From Rhodobiaceae bacterium (GTDB lineage: Bacteria; Pseudomonadota; Alphaproteobacteria; Rhizobiales; Tepidamorphaceae), in NCBI GenBank assembly GCA_020637895.1, contig JACKJP010000002.1:1116001-1180000 (forward strand): DNA of 64,000 bases, read 5' to 3'. A program made the translations under genes and the position numbers. The notes beneath the pieces were generated by a model. It ran no database searches, was not told where the DNA came from, and worked only from the letters and a program-made list of their open reading frames with translations. Positions 38,053 through 46,496 of this stretch are shown here, in pieces; the first letter of the stretch is position 1; the number at the start of each line of letters is the position of its first letter.

Positions 38053-38094
38053 CGCGCCAAATGGCGGCCCTTGGAAGGCGAAAGGATCTATTGC

Positions 38095-38811
38095 ATGGCG
38101 AAAGTCCCGAGTGAGAACAACACTGGCAGCCAGGGGTTCGGAGAGACGTTCTTTTCGTTCTTTCGCGAACTGGCCGACAACAACAGCAAGGAATGGTTCG
38201 AGGCTAACCGGACACGCTACAAGCAGGACGTCCAGGCGCCGCTTTCGGCGTTCGTCGAAGCCATGGCACCGCATATCCATGCGATATCGCCGCATTTCAA
38301 CGCCGATCCGCGGCCGAACGGCAAGACGATCTTCCGCATTCATCGCGATGTACGGTTCTCGCGCGACAAACGGCCCTACAAGGAGCATGCGGCATGCCAT
38401 TTCCGTCATGCCGGGGAGAATGACGTGCATGGGCCGGGCTTCTACGTCCATCTTGCGCCCAGCCATGTCGGGCTGGGAGCGGGGATATGGATGCCGGCGC
38501 CCTCATCGCTGGAAATGATACGAAGGAAGATTGAAAGCGACGCAAAGGGCTGGCAGAAGCTGCGCGATCTTCCGGGTATGGCGTCCGATATGGAACGGAT
38601 GGAAGTGGAGCGGCTCAAGAATCCGCCGCGCGGCTTCGCCAAGGATCATCCGCATGTGGAGGATCTGAAGCGCAAGAGCTTCATCGCCATGCGCGAATTC
38701 GGCACCGGGGAGGCTGCCGGCGCCGATTTCATCTCTCTCGCCGCCGGCTATTATCGTGAGGCCGCACCGCTCAACGCGTGGATTTCAAAGGCGCTCGGTC
38801 TGCCGTTCTAG
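38095..38811 (+). CDS. DUF2461 family protein
   Basis: 238 residues. NNSKEWFEANRTRYKQDVQ, FRIHRDVRFSRDKRPYK and GPGFYVHLAPSHVGLGAGIW define DUF2461 (TIGR02453-type), a widespread family of unknown function. ATG 38095 follows GAAAGGATC. It lies 42 bases after the antiporter gene and its end overlaps the convergent msrB by 4 bases. Confidence 0.88.
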   Translation: MAKVPSENNTGSQGFGETFFSFFRELADNNSKEWFEANRTRYKQDVQAPLSAFVEAMAPHIHAISPHFNADPRPNGKTIFRIHRDVRFSRDKRPYKEHAACHFRHAGENDVHGPGFYVHLAPSHVGLGAGIWMPAPSSLEMIRRKIESDAKGWQKLRDLPGMASDMERMEVERLKNPPRGFAKDHPHVEDLKRKSFIAMREFGTGEAAGADFISLAAGYYREAAPLNAWISKALGLPF

Positions 38812-39311
38812 CTGGCCCGCGGCGCGGGCGCATCGCCTGGCATGAAGGTCATCGCGACGCCGTTCATGCAATAGCGCTTGCCGGTGGGTGGCGGGCCGTC
38901 ATTGAACACATGACCGAGATGGCCGCCGCAGTTGGCGCAGTGAACTTCCGTGCGCGGATAGATCAGCTTGTAGTCGGTCGAGGTGCCAACACCGCCGGGC
39001 AGCGGTTCATAGAAACTCGGCCAACCGGTCCCGCTTTCGTACTTTGTCTTCGATGAATAGAGCGGCCAGTCGCAACCGGCGCAGTGAAATATGCCTTCGC
39101 GTTTCTCATGGTTGAGCGCGCTGGTTCCTGCTCTTTCGGTATCTTCCTCGCGCAGCACCCGGTATGCGGCCGGAGACAGGCGCTTCTTCCACTCGGCTTC
39201 CGTCAGCATGAAGGGAAACTTGCCTGCCGCCGAGCTGCGGCCAGCGGCAAACAGGGCGGCAGAGCCGGCGAGGGCGGCTGCCGTCGACATCAAGAATCCG
39301 CGTCTTTTCAT
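38808..39311 (-). CDS. msrB: Exported peptide-methionine (R)-S-oxide reductase
   Basis: 167 residues. Catalytic cysteine in RYCMNGVAM, zinc cysteines in CAGCDW and CANCGGHLG, and GTGWPSFYEP are MsrB hallmarks; it reduces R-methionine sulfoxide in proteins. Unlike cytosolic MsrB it starts MKRRGFLMSTAAALAGSAAL, a twin-arginine-like signal, so it is probably periplasmic. ATG at 39311 is preferred over an extended frame. Confidence 0.9.
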   Translation of the reverse strand: MKRRGFLMSTAAALAGSAALFAAGRSSAAGKFPFMLTEAEWKKRLSPAAYRVLREEDTERAGTSALNHEKREGIFHCAGCDWPLYSSKTKYESGTGWPSFYEPLPGGVGTSTDYKLIYPRTEVHCANCGGHLGHVFNDGPPPTGKRYCMNGVAMTFMPGDAPAPRAS

Positions 39312-39505
39312 GTTCTGGCCCTCCTTGGCATCATTCTCAGGCTTGAGATATGGCGCAGTTACGTCAGGGCCGCCACCTTCGGTTTCATCTTCTCCCGTCA
39401 TTGTGAAGTCGCGTGAAACGGCGACGTTGATCTGGCTCATGGCTGCGGCCATCCCGGCAATGGCCAGATAGAAAGACCGGTTTCACCAAAGCGGAGTGAC
39501 GAACA

Positions 39506-39850
39506 ATGGCCGACACGGACTGGCGAAAATTCCTCGTCCATACCAATGACAGGCTGGATTCCCTGAGAAGGGGTATTCCGGGGGTAGCCAGGGGATTTGA
39601 AGACCTGGTGCAACATGTTGGGGCGCCCGGCGCGCTGGACGGGAAGACCAAAGAGCTGATTGCGCTGGCCATCGGGATCGCGGCGCGCTGCGACGGGTGC
39701 CTGGCCTTTCACGCCAAGGCGGCGATCGAGGCTGGCGCGAGCCGCGCCGAAATCCTCGAGACCATTGGCGTTGCCATCTATATGGGCGGCGGCCCGTCAA
39801 TGATTTATGGCGCCGAAGCCCTTGAGGCTTTCGACCAGCTCACCGAATGA
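39506..39850 (+). CDS. Carboxymuconolactone decarboxylase / AhpD-like protein
   Basis: 114 residues, single CMD domain: KTKELIALAIGIAARCDGCLAFHAKAAIEAG with the CxxC pair and downstream histidine typical of AhpD-like peroxidase-cycle proteins, plus VAIYMGGGPSMIYG. It may relay reducing equivalents; physiological partner unknown. Divergent from the exported msrB, which hints at a shared oxidative-stress theme. Confidence 0.88.
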   Translation: MADTDWRKFLVHTNDRLDSLRRGIPGVARGFEDLVQHVGAPGALDGKTKELIALAIGIAARCDGCLAFHAKAAIEAGASRAEILETIGVAIYMGGGPSMIYGAEALEAFDQLTE

Positions 39851-39874
39851 CGAAACGATCTGGCCGTGCGGCGC

Positions 39875-40462
39875 TCACCGCGGCGCCGGCCGCATCGTCT
39901 CGGCAAAATTCAGGGCGCGGTCGACAAGGTCGAACCCTTCATGCAGGCCCGCCCGCAGACAGGTCGCAAGGTTTGGCGCGCCCAATTCGATGATGCCCTG
40001 ATACTCGCCTTCCAGATAGCGCAGCTCCCCGCCGAAATGGGCTGCGATCCGCTGCATTCGTACATTCTGGGGCAGGCAATTGAGAACGATGCGGCGAATG
40101 CCGGACACGCGGGCATAGCCGATGATGCGTTCGGCGAGCCGTGTCCCAATGCGCCCTTCCTGCAGGTGCTTTTCCACGCTGAAGGCCGCTTCCGCCTCAG
40201 CCGGCCAGGAAAAGTCCTTCCGCACTTCCGGCACGAGTTCGCCGGCGGCGCGAATCATGCCGTTTTCCACATAGCCCAGATGCACACCGGGGCGATTGAA
40301 CGCGCCGAGGGCGTATTTGCGTATCGTGTCGTCAGACAGCGCGCCTTCAAAGCGCATCTGGCGGCTTACCGGATCGAGACGAAGCAGATGTTCGGCAAAA
40401 GCCTCGGCATCGCCGACATTCAGCCGCCGCATCACACCGGGATGGATGTGTTCGTGAAGCAT
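39875..40462 (-). CDS. GNAT family N-acetyltransferase
   Basis: About 195 residues from MLHEHIHPGVMRRLNVGD. It has a GNAT-like layout: HLGYVENGMIRAAGELV for the central strands, then VEKHLQEGRIGTRLAERII as a weak acetyl-CoA loop (Q/RxxGxG/A shape) and NCLPQNVRMQRIAAHFGGEL as the last motif. Substrate unknown. An in-frame start at 40519 would add 19 residues. Confidence 0.75.
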   Translation of the reverse strand: MLHEHIHPGVMRRLNVGDAEAFAEHLLRLDPVSRQMRFEGALSDDTIRKYALGAFNRPGVHLGYVENGMIRAAGELVPEVRKDFSWPAEAEAAFSVEKHLQEGRIGTRLAERIIGYARVSGIRRIVLNCLPQNVRMQRIAAHFGGELRYLEGEYQGIIELGAPNLATCLRAGLHEGFDLVDRALNFAETMRPAPR

Positions 40463-40611
40463 TGTCCAATACCCATCTTGCCATGCTGCATTGCAGCGAA
40501 TCGTTATGTTGCACTGCAATATGGTATGGATGTGGCAGTAATTTAACGGCGGCTTGTGGTCGCAGGCCGTTGCGACTAGGTTCGGCTCTGAAAAGGCGGC
40601 GGAGAAAGATC

Positions 40612-41178
40612 ATGCATTCAGGCCACGGTTTTGTGGTGGGGCTGGCAATTTTGACCCTGACATTGGGCGCTTGCAGCTCATCCAATTCATCCCGATATGG
40701 CGGGCGTGACACTTTACCGTCATTGCGCCCGGCGCCGACCGCGCCGGTCGAGCAGTCGACATTGCCGCCACCTCCCGGCGCGCAGACGCAGCCCGGACAG
40801 GAAAATCCCCCACTGCCCGGTCAGGAGGGCCAGCAGGGCCAGCAGATGGCCAGTGTGACGCCCGGCCAGGCAGCGCCGTTGCCGGCAAACGGGCAGCCGA
40901 TCGAGAAAACCGACGTGCTTGGCCAATGGACGATCGCCGCTGCCGCGACCAGCTGCCCCGCATTCGTCACGCTGACCGGCTGGAACGGCGGTTTCCGCGC
41001 ATCGACGCGTAACTGTACAGATCCCGATCTCAGCAAGGTCGGTGCCTGGAATATCGAGAACAACCAGGTCGTTCTGAAAGACATCAACGGTGCCCCGCTT
41101 GCCGTGATGAACCGGACCGGCGCCACCCGCTTCGACGGTCAGTTCAGCGACGGCACGCCCGTTTCCCTCGTGAGGTAG
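40612..41178 (+). CDS. AprI/Inh-type protease inhibitor lipoprotein (Omp19-like)
   Basis: 188 residues. An N-terminal lipobox (LTLGAC, cysteine about residue 21) means a lipid-anchored envelope protein. A Pro/Gln/Gly-rich linker (about 35-95) leads to a C-terminal beta-barrel: LGQWTIAAAATSCPAFVTLT, then NCTDPDLSKVGAWNIEN and FDGQFSDGTPVSL, with the two Cys of Inh/AprI metalloprotease inhibitors. Brucella Omp19 has the same layout. It probably protects the cell envelope against proteases. Confidence 0.85.
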   Translation: MHSGHGFVVGLAILTLTLGACSSSNSSRYGGRDTLPSLRPAPTAPVEQSTLPPPPGAQTQPGQENPPLPGQEGQQGQQMASVTPGQAAPLPANGQPIEKTDVLGQWTIAAAATSCPAFVTLTGWNGGFRASTRNCTDPDLSKVGAWNIENNQVVLKDINGAPLAVMNRTGATRFDGQFSDGTPVSLVR

Positions 41179-41188
41179 GAAAAGCGCG

Positions 41189-41827
41189 ATGAGCGAATAT
41201 ACCCTCTATTGCTTCGCCCAGTCGGGCAATGCCTACAAGGCCGCTCTCATGCTGGAGCTGAACGGCCTCGACTGGCGTCCGCAGTTTGTCGATTTCTTCA
41301 ACGGCGAAACGCGTCAGCCGACCTACCGAGAGATCAACGTGATGGGGGAAGTGCCCGTCCTCGTCCACAAGGACCGGCGCTATTCGCAATCTGGCGTCAT
41401 TCTCGACTATCTCGCTGAGGTCACCGGCAAATACGGCTTCAGCAATGACGAGGAGCGCCGCGATATCCTGCGCTGGACACTCTTCGACAATCACAAGGTG
41501 TCGGGCGTTGCGGGGACCTGGCGATTCTTGAAAGTCATCGCGCCCTCGGCCGATCCGGCGGTCATCGCGTTCCTGGAGCAGCGCGTCAAGACAGCGTTGC
41601 AGGTCATGGAACAGCATATTGCAAACCGCGACTTCTTCGCGCTGCAAGGTCCTTCCATCGCCGACTTCTCGCTTGCCGGCTATATCTTCTTCGTCGAGGA
41701 AGCCGGCCTCGATCTGAAGAAGGAATATCCTGCCGTCGCTGCCTGGCGGGATCGGCTGGCGGCGCTGCCTGGCTGGAAGCATCCCTATGACCTCATGCCG
41801 GGCCATCCCTTGCCGGGCAGGGGATAA
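41189..41827 (+). CDS. Glutathione S-transferase family protein
   Basis: 212 residues. The N-terminal thioredoxin-like domain (YTLYCFAQSGNAYKAALML, then EVPVLVHKDRRYSQSGVILDYLAE, with the cis-Pro and SxxI glutathione-binding turn) is followed by an all-helical C-terminal domain (FFALQGPSIADFSLAGYIFF). It conjugates glutathione or acts as a thiol reductase; substrate unknown. Ten bases after the lipoprotein gene. Confidence 0.9.
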   Translation: MSEYTLYCFAQSGNAYKAALMLELNGLDWRPQFVDFFNGETRQPTYREINVMGEVPVLVHKDRRYSQSGVILDYLAEVTGKYGFSNDEERRDILRWTLFDNHKVSGVAGTWRFLKVIAPSADPAVIAFLEQRVKTALQVMEQHIANRDFFALQGPSIADFSLAGYIFFVEEAGLDLKKEYPAVAAWRDRLAALPGWKHPYDLMPGHPLPGRG

Positions 41828-41866
41828 TCTCCCCAAACGAGATGAAATCGGGTAATCAGCGCATCA

Positions 41867-41892
41867 GGCCGCGTTCATTCGGGAACGCGGCC
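41867..41892 (+). other. Stem-loop after the GST gene
   Basis: GGCCGCGTTC (41867-41876) pairs with GAACGCGGCC (41883-41892), a 10-bp stem and 6-base loop with no T run. It probably stabilises or weakly terminates the GST transcript. Confidence 0.45.
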
Positions 41893-41951
41893 GACGCAGT
41901 CTCCGTTGCTCCAGCGGATTTCACCCGTTCTCACGCCGACACTTTCAGACC

Positions 41952-43067
41952 ATGACATTCACCTCGATTTCCGATGCCTATCGCGACGCCCTGCAGACCG
42001 GCGCCCTCCATGAAGATCCGGCCCAGGGGCAACTCGTCCAGCGCCTTGCTGCACTCCAGGCCGAAATCGTCGACAAGCGGCTCGCCGACAAAAAGAGCGC
42101 GCTGGGCTGGCTGTTTGCCGGGCGACGTGGAGGTGAGCCGATCCGCGGTCTTTACATCCATGGCGAGGTCGGGCGCGGCAAGACCGCGATGATGGATCTC
42201 TTCTACGAGACGACTGCGATCGCGCGTAAGCGGCGCGCGCACTTTCATGCGTTCATGGATGATGTGCATGGCCGAATCCATGAATGGCGGCGCAGACTGA
42301 AGGCTGGCGAGGTCAAGGGCGACGATCCGATTCAGCCTGTTGCCTCGCAGATCGCCGCCGAGGCAAGACTTCTGTGTTTCGATGAGTTTCAGGTCGAAGA
42401 CATAGCCGATGCGATGATCCTTGGCCGACTCTTCGAGCGGCTCCTGAATGCGGGCACGGTGATCGTCGCAACCTCCAACACCGAGCCGGAGCGACTCTAT
42501 GAGGAGGGGCTGAGCCGCGATCTCTTCTTGCCGTTCATCGCCCTGATCAAACAGCGCATGGAAGTCTTTTCGCTCAACGCCCGCACCGACTACAGGCAGG
42601 GCCGCCTGATCGGCTCGCGGACCTATCTGACGCCACTCGGCAAAGATGCGCGCAATGAAATGGACAGGCTCTGGCAGGGCCTGACCGGAACGGGCCGGGG
42701 CGAGCCGATGGAGATCGCGCTCAAGGGGCGCAAGGTTCACGTTCCGCTCGCCCATGGCGGCGCTGCGCGCTTCTCTTTCGCCGATCTTTGCGAAAAGCCG
42801 CTTGCCGCTTCCGATTATCTGGCTATCGCCGACCGCTTTCATACCGTCATGGTCGATGACGTACCGGTCATGCCGGTCGCCAAGCAGAATGAGGCGCGCC
42901 GTTTTGTGAATTTCATAGACGCGCTTTACGACAACGGGGTCAAGATCGTGATGTCGGCAGAAGACGAGCCCGAGGCGCTTCATGTCGAGGGGCGTGCGGC
43001 AAAAGCGTTTCACAGGACCGCATCGCGTCTGCGCGAAATGCAGTCAGATGCCTATATTGCCGCCTGA
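41952..43067 (+). CDS. zapE: Cell division protein ZapE (AFG1-like ATPase)
   Basis: 371 residues. Walker A YIHGEVGRGKTAMMDLF, Walker B RLLCFDEFQVEDIADAM and the sensor region IVATSNTEPERLYEEGL match ZapE/AFG1, a P-loop ATPase tied to FtsZ-ring stability and, in mitochondria, to protein quality control. It is encoded immediately upstream of mdh-suc, a common arrangement in Hyphomicrobiales. Confidence 0.94.
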   Translation: MTFTSISDAYRDALQTGALHEDPAQGQLVQRLAALQAEIVDKRLADKKSALGWLFAGRRGGEPIRGLYIHGEVGRGKTAMMDLFYETTAIARKRRAHFHAFMDDVHGRIHEWRRRLKAGEVKGDDPIQPVASQIAAEARLLCFDEFQVEDIADAMILGRLFERLLNAGTVIVATSNTEPERLYEEGLSRDLFLPFIALIKQRMEVFSLNARTDYRQGRLIGSRTYLTPLGKDARNEMDRLWQGLTGTGRGEPMEIALKGRKVHVPLAHGGAARFSFADLCEKPLAASDYLAIADRFHTVMVDDVPVMPVAKQNEARRFVNFIDALYDNGVKIVMSAEDEPEALHVEGRAAKAFHRTASRLREMQSDAYIAA

Positions 43068-43247
43068 ACGCCTGCCCGCCGCGATACGATCCAAACCGGG
43101 TCGCGAAAGAATATTGCTAATACCTTCCCTTAAGGTCAGATATGGTGCGGAACTGCTTGCAAGCCGCCCTGTTTCGCTGTAACGAGCCTCGATTATGAGG
43201 CCGGTCCGCGGGGGTCGGCCATTCACGAATTGGGGCAGGGATTCTTC

Positions 43248-44213
43248 ATGGCGAGAAAGAAAATTGCTTTGATCGGCTCAGGCCAGATCGGCGGCACGCT
43301 GGCGCATCTCATCGGGCTGAAGGAACTCGGCGATGTCGTCCTCTTCGACATCGCGGAAGGTATCCCGCAGGGCAAGGGTCTCGATATCGCCGAGTCCGCG
43401 CCTGTCGACGGGTTCGATGCCAAATATTCCGGCACCAACTCCTATGCGGCGATCAAGGGTGCCGACGTCGTCATCGTCACCGCGGGCGTGCCGCGCAAGC
43501 CCGGCATGAGCCGCGACGATCTTCTCGAAATCAACCTGAAGGTCATGGAACAGGTCGGGTCGGGCATCAAGAAATACGCCCCGGAAGCTTTCGTCATCTG
43601 CATCACCAACCCGCTGGACGCGATGGTCTGGGCGCTGCAGAAGGCAAGCGGCCTGCCGAAGAACAAGGTCGTCGGCATGGCCGGCGTGCTGGATTCGGCC
43701 CGCTTCCGTCATTTCCTCGCTGAAGAGTTCGACGTTTCGGTGCAGGACGTGACCGCCTTCGTGCTCGGCGGACACGGCGACACTATGGTGCCGCTGGTGC
43801 GCTATTCCACGGTCGCCGGCATCCCGCTGACCGATCTGGTCAAGATGGGCTGGATCACCAAGGCGCGGCTGGAAGAGATCGTCCAGCGCACGCGCGACGG
43901 CGGCGCCGAGATCGTCGGCCTGCTGAAAACCGGTTCGGCATTCTACGCCCCGGCCGCTTCCGCCATCGCGATGGCGGAGTCCTACCTGAAGGACAAGAAG
44001 CGCGTGCTGCCGTGCGCCGCCTATCTCAAGGGCGAATACGGCGCGAAGGACATCTATGTCGGCGTGCCGGCAGTGATCGGCGCCAAGGGCATCGAACGGA
44101 TCATCGAGATCGAGCTGCAGAAGGGCGAGAAGGCGATGCTCGACAAGTCGATCGCCGCCGTCGAGGGCCTCATAAGCGCCTGCAAGAAAATCGCGCCGAA
44201 CCTCGGCAAGTAA
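43248..44213 (+). CDS. mdh: Malate dehydrogenase
   Basis: 321 residues, LDH-like malate dehydrogenase. ALIGSGQIGGTLAHL is the NAD site, ITNPLDAMVWALQKASG contains the substrate-binding region, and GGHGDTMVPLVRYSTV holds the catalytic histidine. ATG 43248 (MARKKIALIG). The 180 bases upstream should hold the operon promoter; TTGCAA at 43157 with a weak TAACGA 17 bases later is one candidate. Leads mdh-sucCDAB-lpdA. Confidence 0.97.
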   Translation: MARKKIALIGSGQIGGTLAHLIGLKELGDVVLFDIAEGIPQGKGLDIAESAPVDGFDAKYSGTNSYAAIKGADVVIVTAGVPRKPGMSRDDLLEINLKVMEQVGSGIKKYAPEAFVICITNPLDAMVWALQKASGLPKNKVVGMAGVLDSARFRHFLAEEFDVSVQDVTAFVLGGHGDTMVPLVRYSTVAGIPLTDLVKMGWITKARLEEIVQRTRDGGAEIVGLLKTGSAFYAPAASAIAMAESYLKDKKRVLPCAAYLKGEYGAKDIYVGVPAVIGAKGIERIIEIELQKGEKAMLDKSIAAVEGLISACKKIAPNLGK

Positions 44214-44225
44214 ATCATTTCGGCG

Positions 44226-44246
44226 GGGGCGCAATGCCGGCGCCCC
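44226..44246 (+). other. Intercistronic stem-loop between mdh and sucC
   Basis: GGGGCGC (44226-44232) pairs with GCGCCCC (44240-44246) with no T run. It may protect the upstream mdh message from 3' decay. Confidence 0.4.
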
Positions 44247-44288
44247 GGCCTGGAGCCCTGAGAGCCACGTTTCAAGGACAGACTGACC

Positions 44289-45487
44289 GTGAACATTCAT
44301 GAATATCAGGCCAAGGCGGTACTGAAGGAATTCGGCGTACCCGTTTCGAAGGGCGTCGCGATCTTTTCCGCCGACGAGGCGAAGGCGGCCGCGGAAAAGC
44401 TCGGCGGACCGCTCTGGGTGGTCAAGAGCCAGATCCATGCCGGCGGACGCGGCAAGGGCAAGTTCAAGGAACTCGGCCCCGATGCCGGCGGCGGCGTCAG
44501 GCTTGCGAAATCGGTCGATCAGGTCGAGGCATTCGCCCGCGAAATGCTCGGCAACACGCTGGTCACGGTTCAGACCGGCCCGGCGGGCAAGGTCGTCAAC
44601 CGCCTCTACATCGAGGACGGTTCCGATATCGAGAAGGAACTCTACCTGTCGCTTCTCGTCGACCGCGAAACGAGCTGCATCGCCTTTGTCGCCTCCACGG
44701 AGGGCGGCATGGATATCGAGCAGGTCGCACATGACACGCCCGAGAAGATCATTTCCTTCTCCATCGATCCGGCAACCGGCTTCATGCCCCATCACGGGCG
44801 CACGCTGGCGCGCGCCTTCGGGCTTTCCGGCGATCTTGCCAAGCAGGCCGAGACGCTCGGCCGCAATCTCTACAAGGCATTCCTTTCCAAGGATATGTCG
44901 ATGCTGGAGATCAACCCGCTGATCATTACCGAAGACCAGCGCCTGCATTGCCTCGACGCCAAGGTCGGCTTCGATTCCAACGCGCTCTACCGGCACAAGG
45001 ATGTGGTCGACCTGCGCGATCTGACCGAAGAAGATTCCAAGGAAATCGAAGCGTCGAAATACGATCTGTCCTATGTCGCGCTCGATGGCACGATCGGCTG
45101 CATGGTCAATGGCGCAGGCCTTGCCATGGCGACGATGGACATCATCAAGCTTTACGGCGAGGAGCCGGCGAACTTCCTTGACGTCGGCGGCGGCGCGACG
45201 ACCGAGAAGGTCACGGCGGCCTTCAAGATCATTACCGCCGATCCGAACGTCAAAGGCATCCTGGTCAACATCTTCGGCGGCATCATGCGCTGCGACGTCA
45301 TTGCTGACGGCGTTGTCACGGCGGTCAGGGATGTGGGTCTCAGCGTGCCGCTGGTCGTCCGGCTTGAAGGCACCAATGTCGACAAGGGCAAGAAGATCAT
45401 CAACGAGAGCGGCCTCAACGTCATCGCGGCCGACGATCTGGACGATGCGGCGCAGAAGATCGTCGCTGCAGTGAAGGGAACGAAATA

Positions 45488-45488
<1 letters not shown>
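44289..45488 (+). CDS. sucC: Succinyl-CoA synthetase beta subunit
   Basis: 399 residues. The start is GTG (MNIHEYQAKAVLKEFGVPVS). ATP-grasp features include VVKSQIHAGGRGKGKFKELG, and the C-terminus has ILVNIFGGIMRCDVIADGV. With SucD it makes succinate and ATP or GTP from succinyl-CoA. Its stop overlaps the sucD start (TAATG). Confidence 0.98.
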
Positions 45489-46400
<912 letters not shown>

Positions 46401-46402
<2 letters not shown>

Positions 46403-46422
46403 CTGGCCTGAGGGCCAGCTTT
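46401..46422 (+). other. Stem-loop at the sucD stop
   Basis: AGCTGGCC (46401-46408) pairs with GGCCAGCT (46413-46420), 4-base loop, followed by only TT. It overlaps the sucD stop codon and may set sucCD versus sucAB message levels. Confidence 0.45.
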
Positions 46423-46496
46423 CCAGAAGGCAGTCAGGTTGGGCGGCTGATGCCGCCCCCTGTTACGCGCAGATGCGGCAACGCCAGGGAAACATG

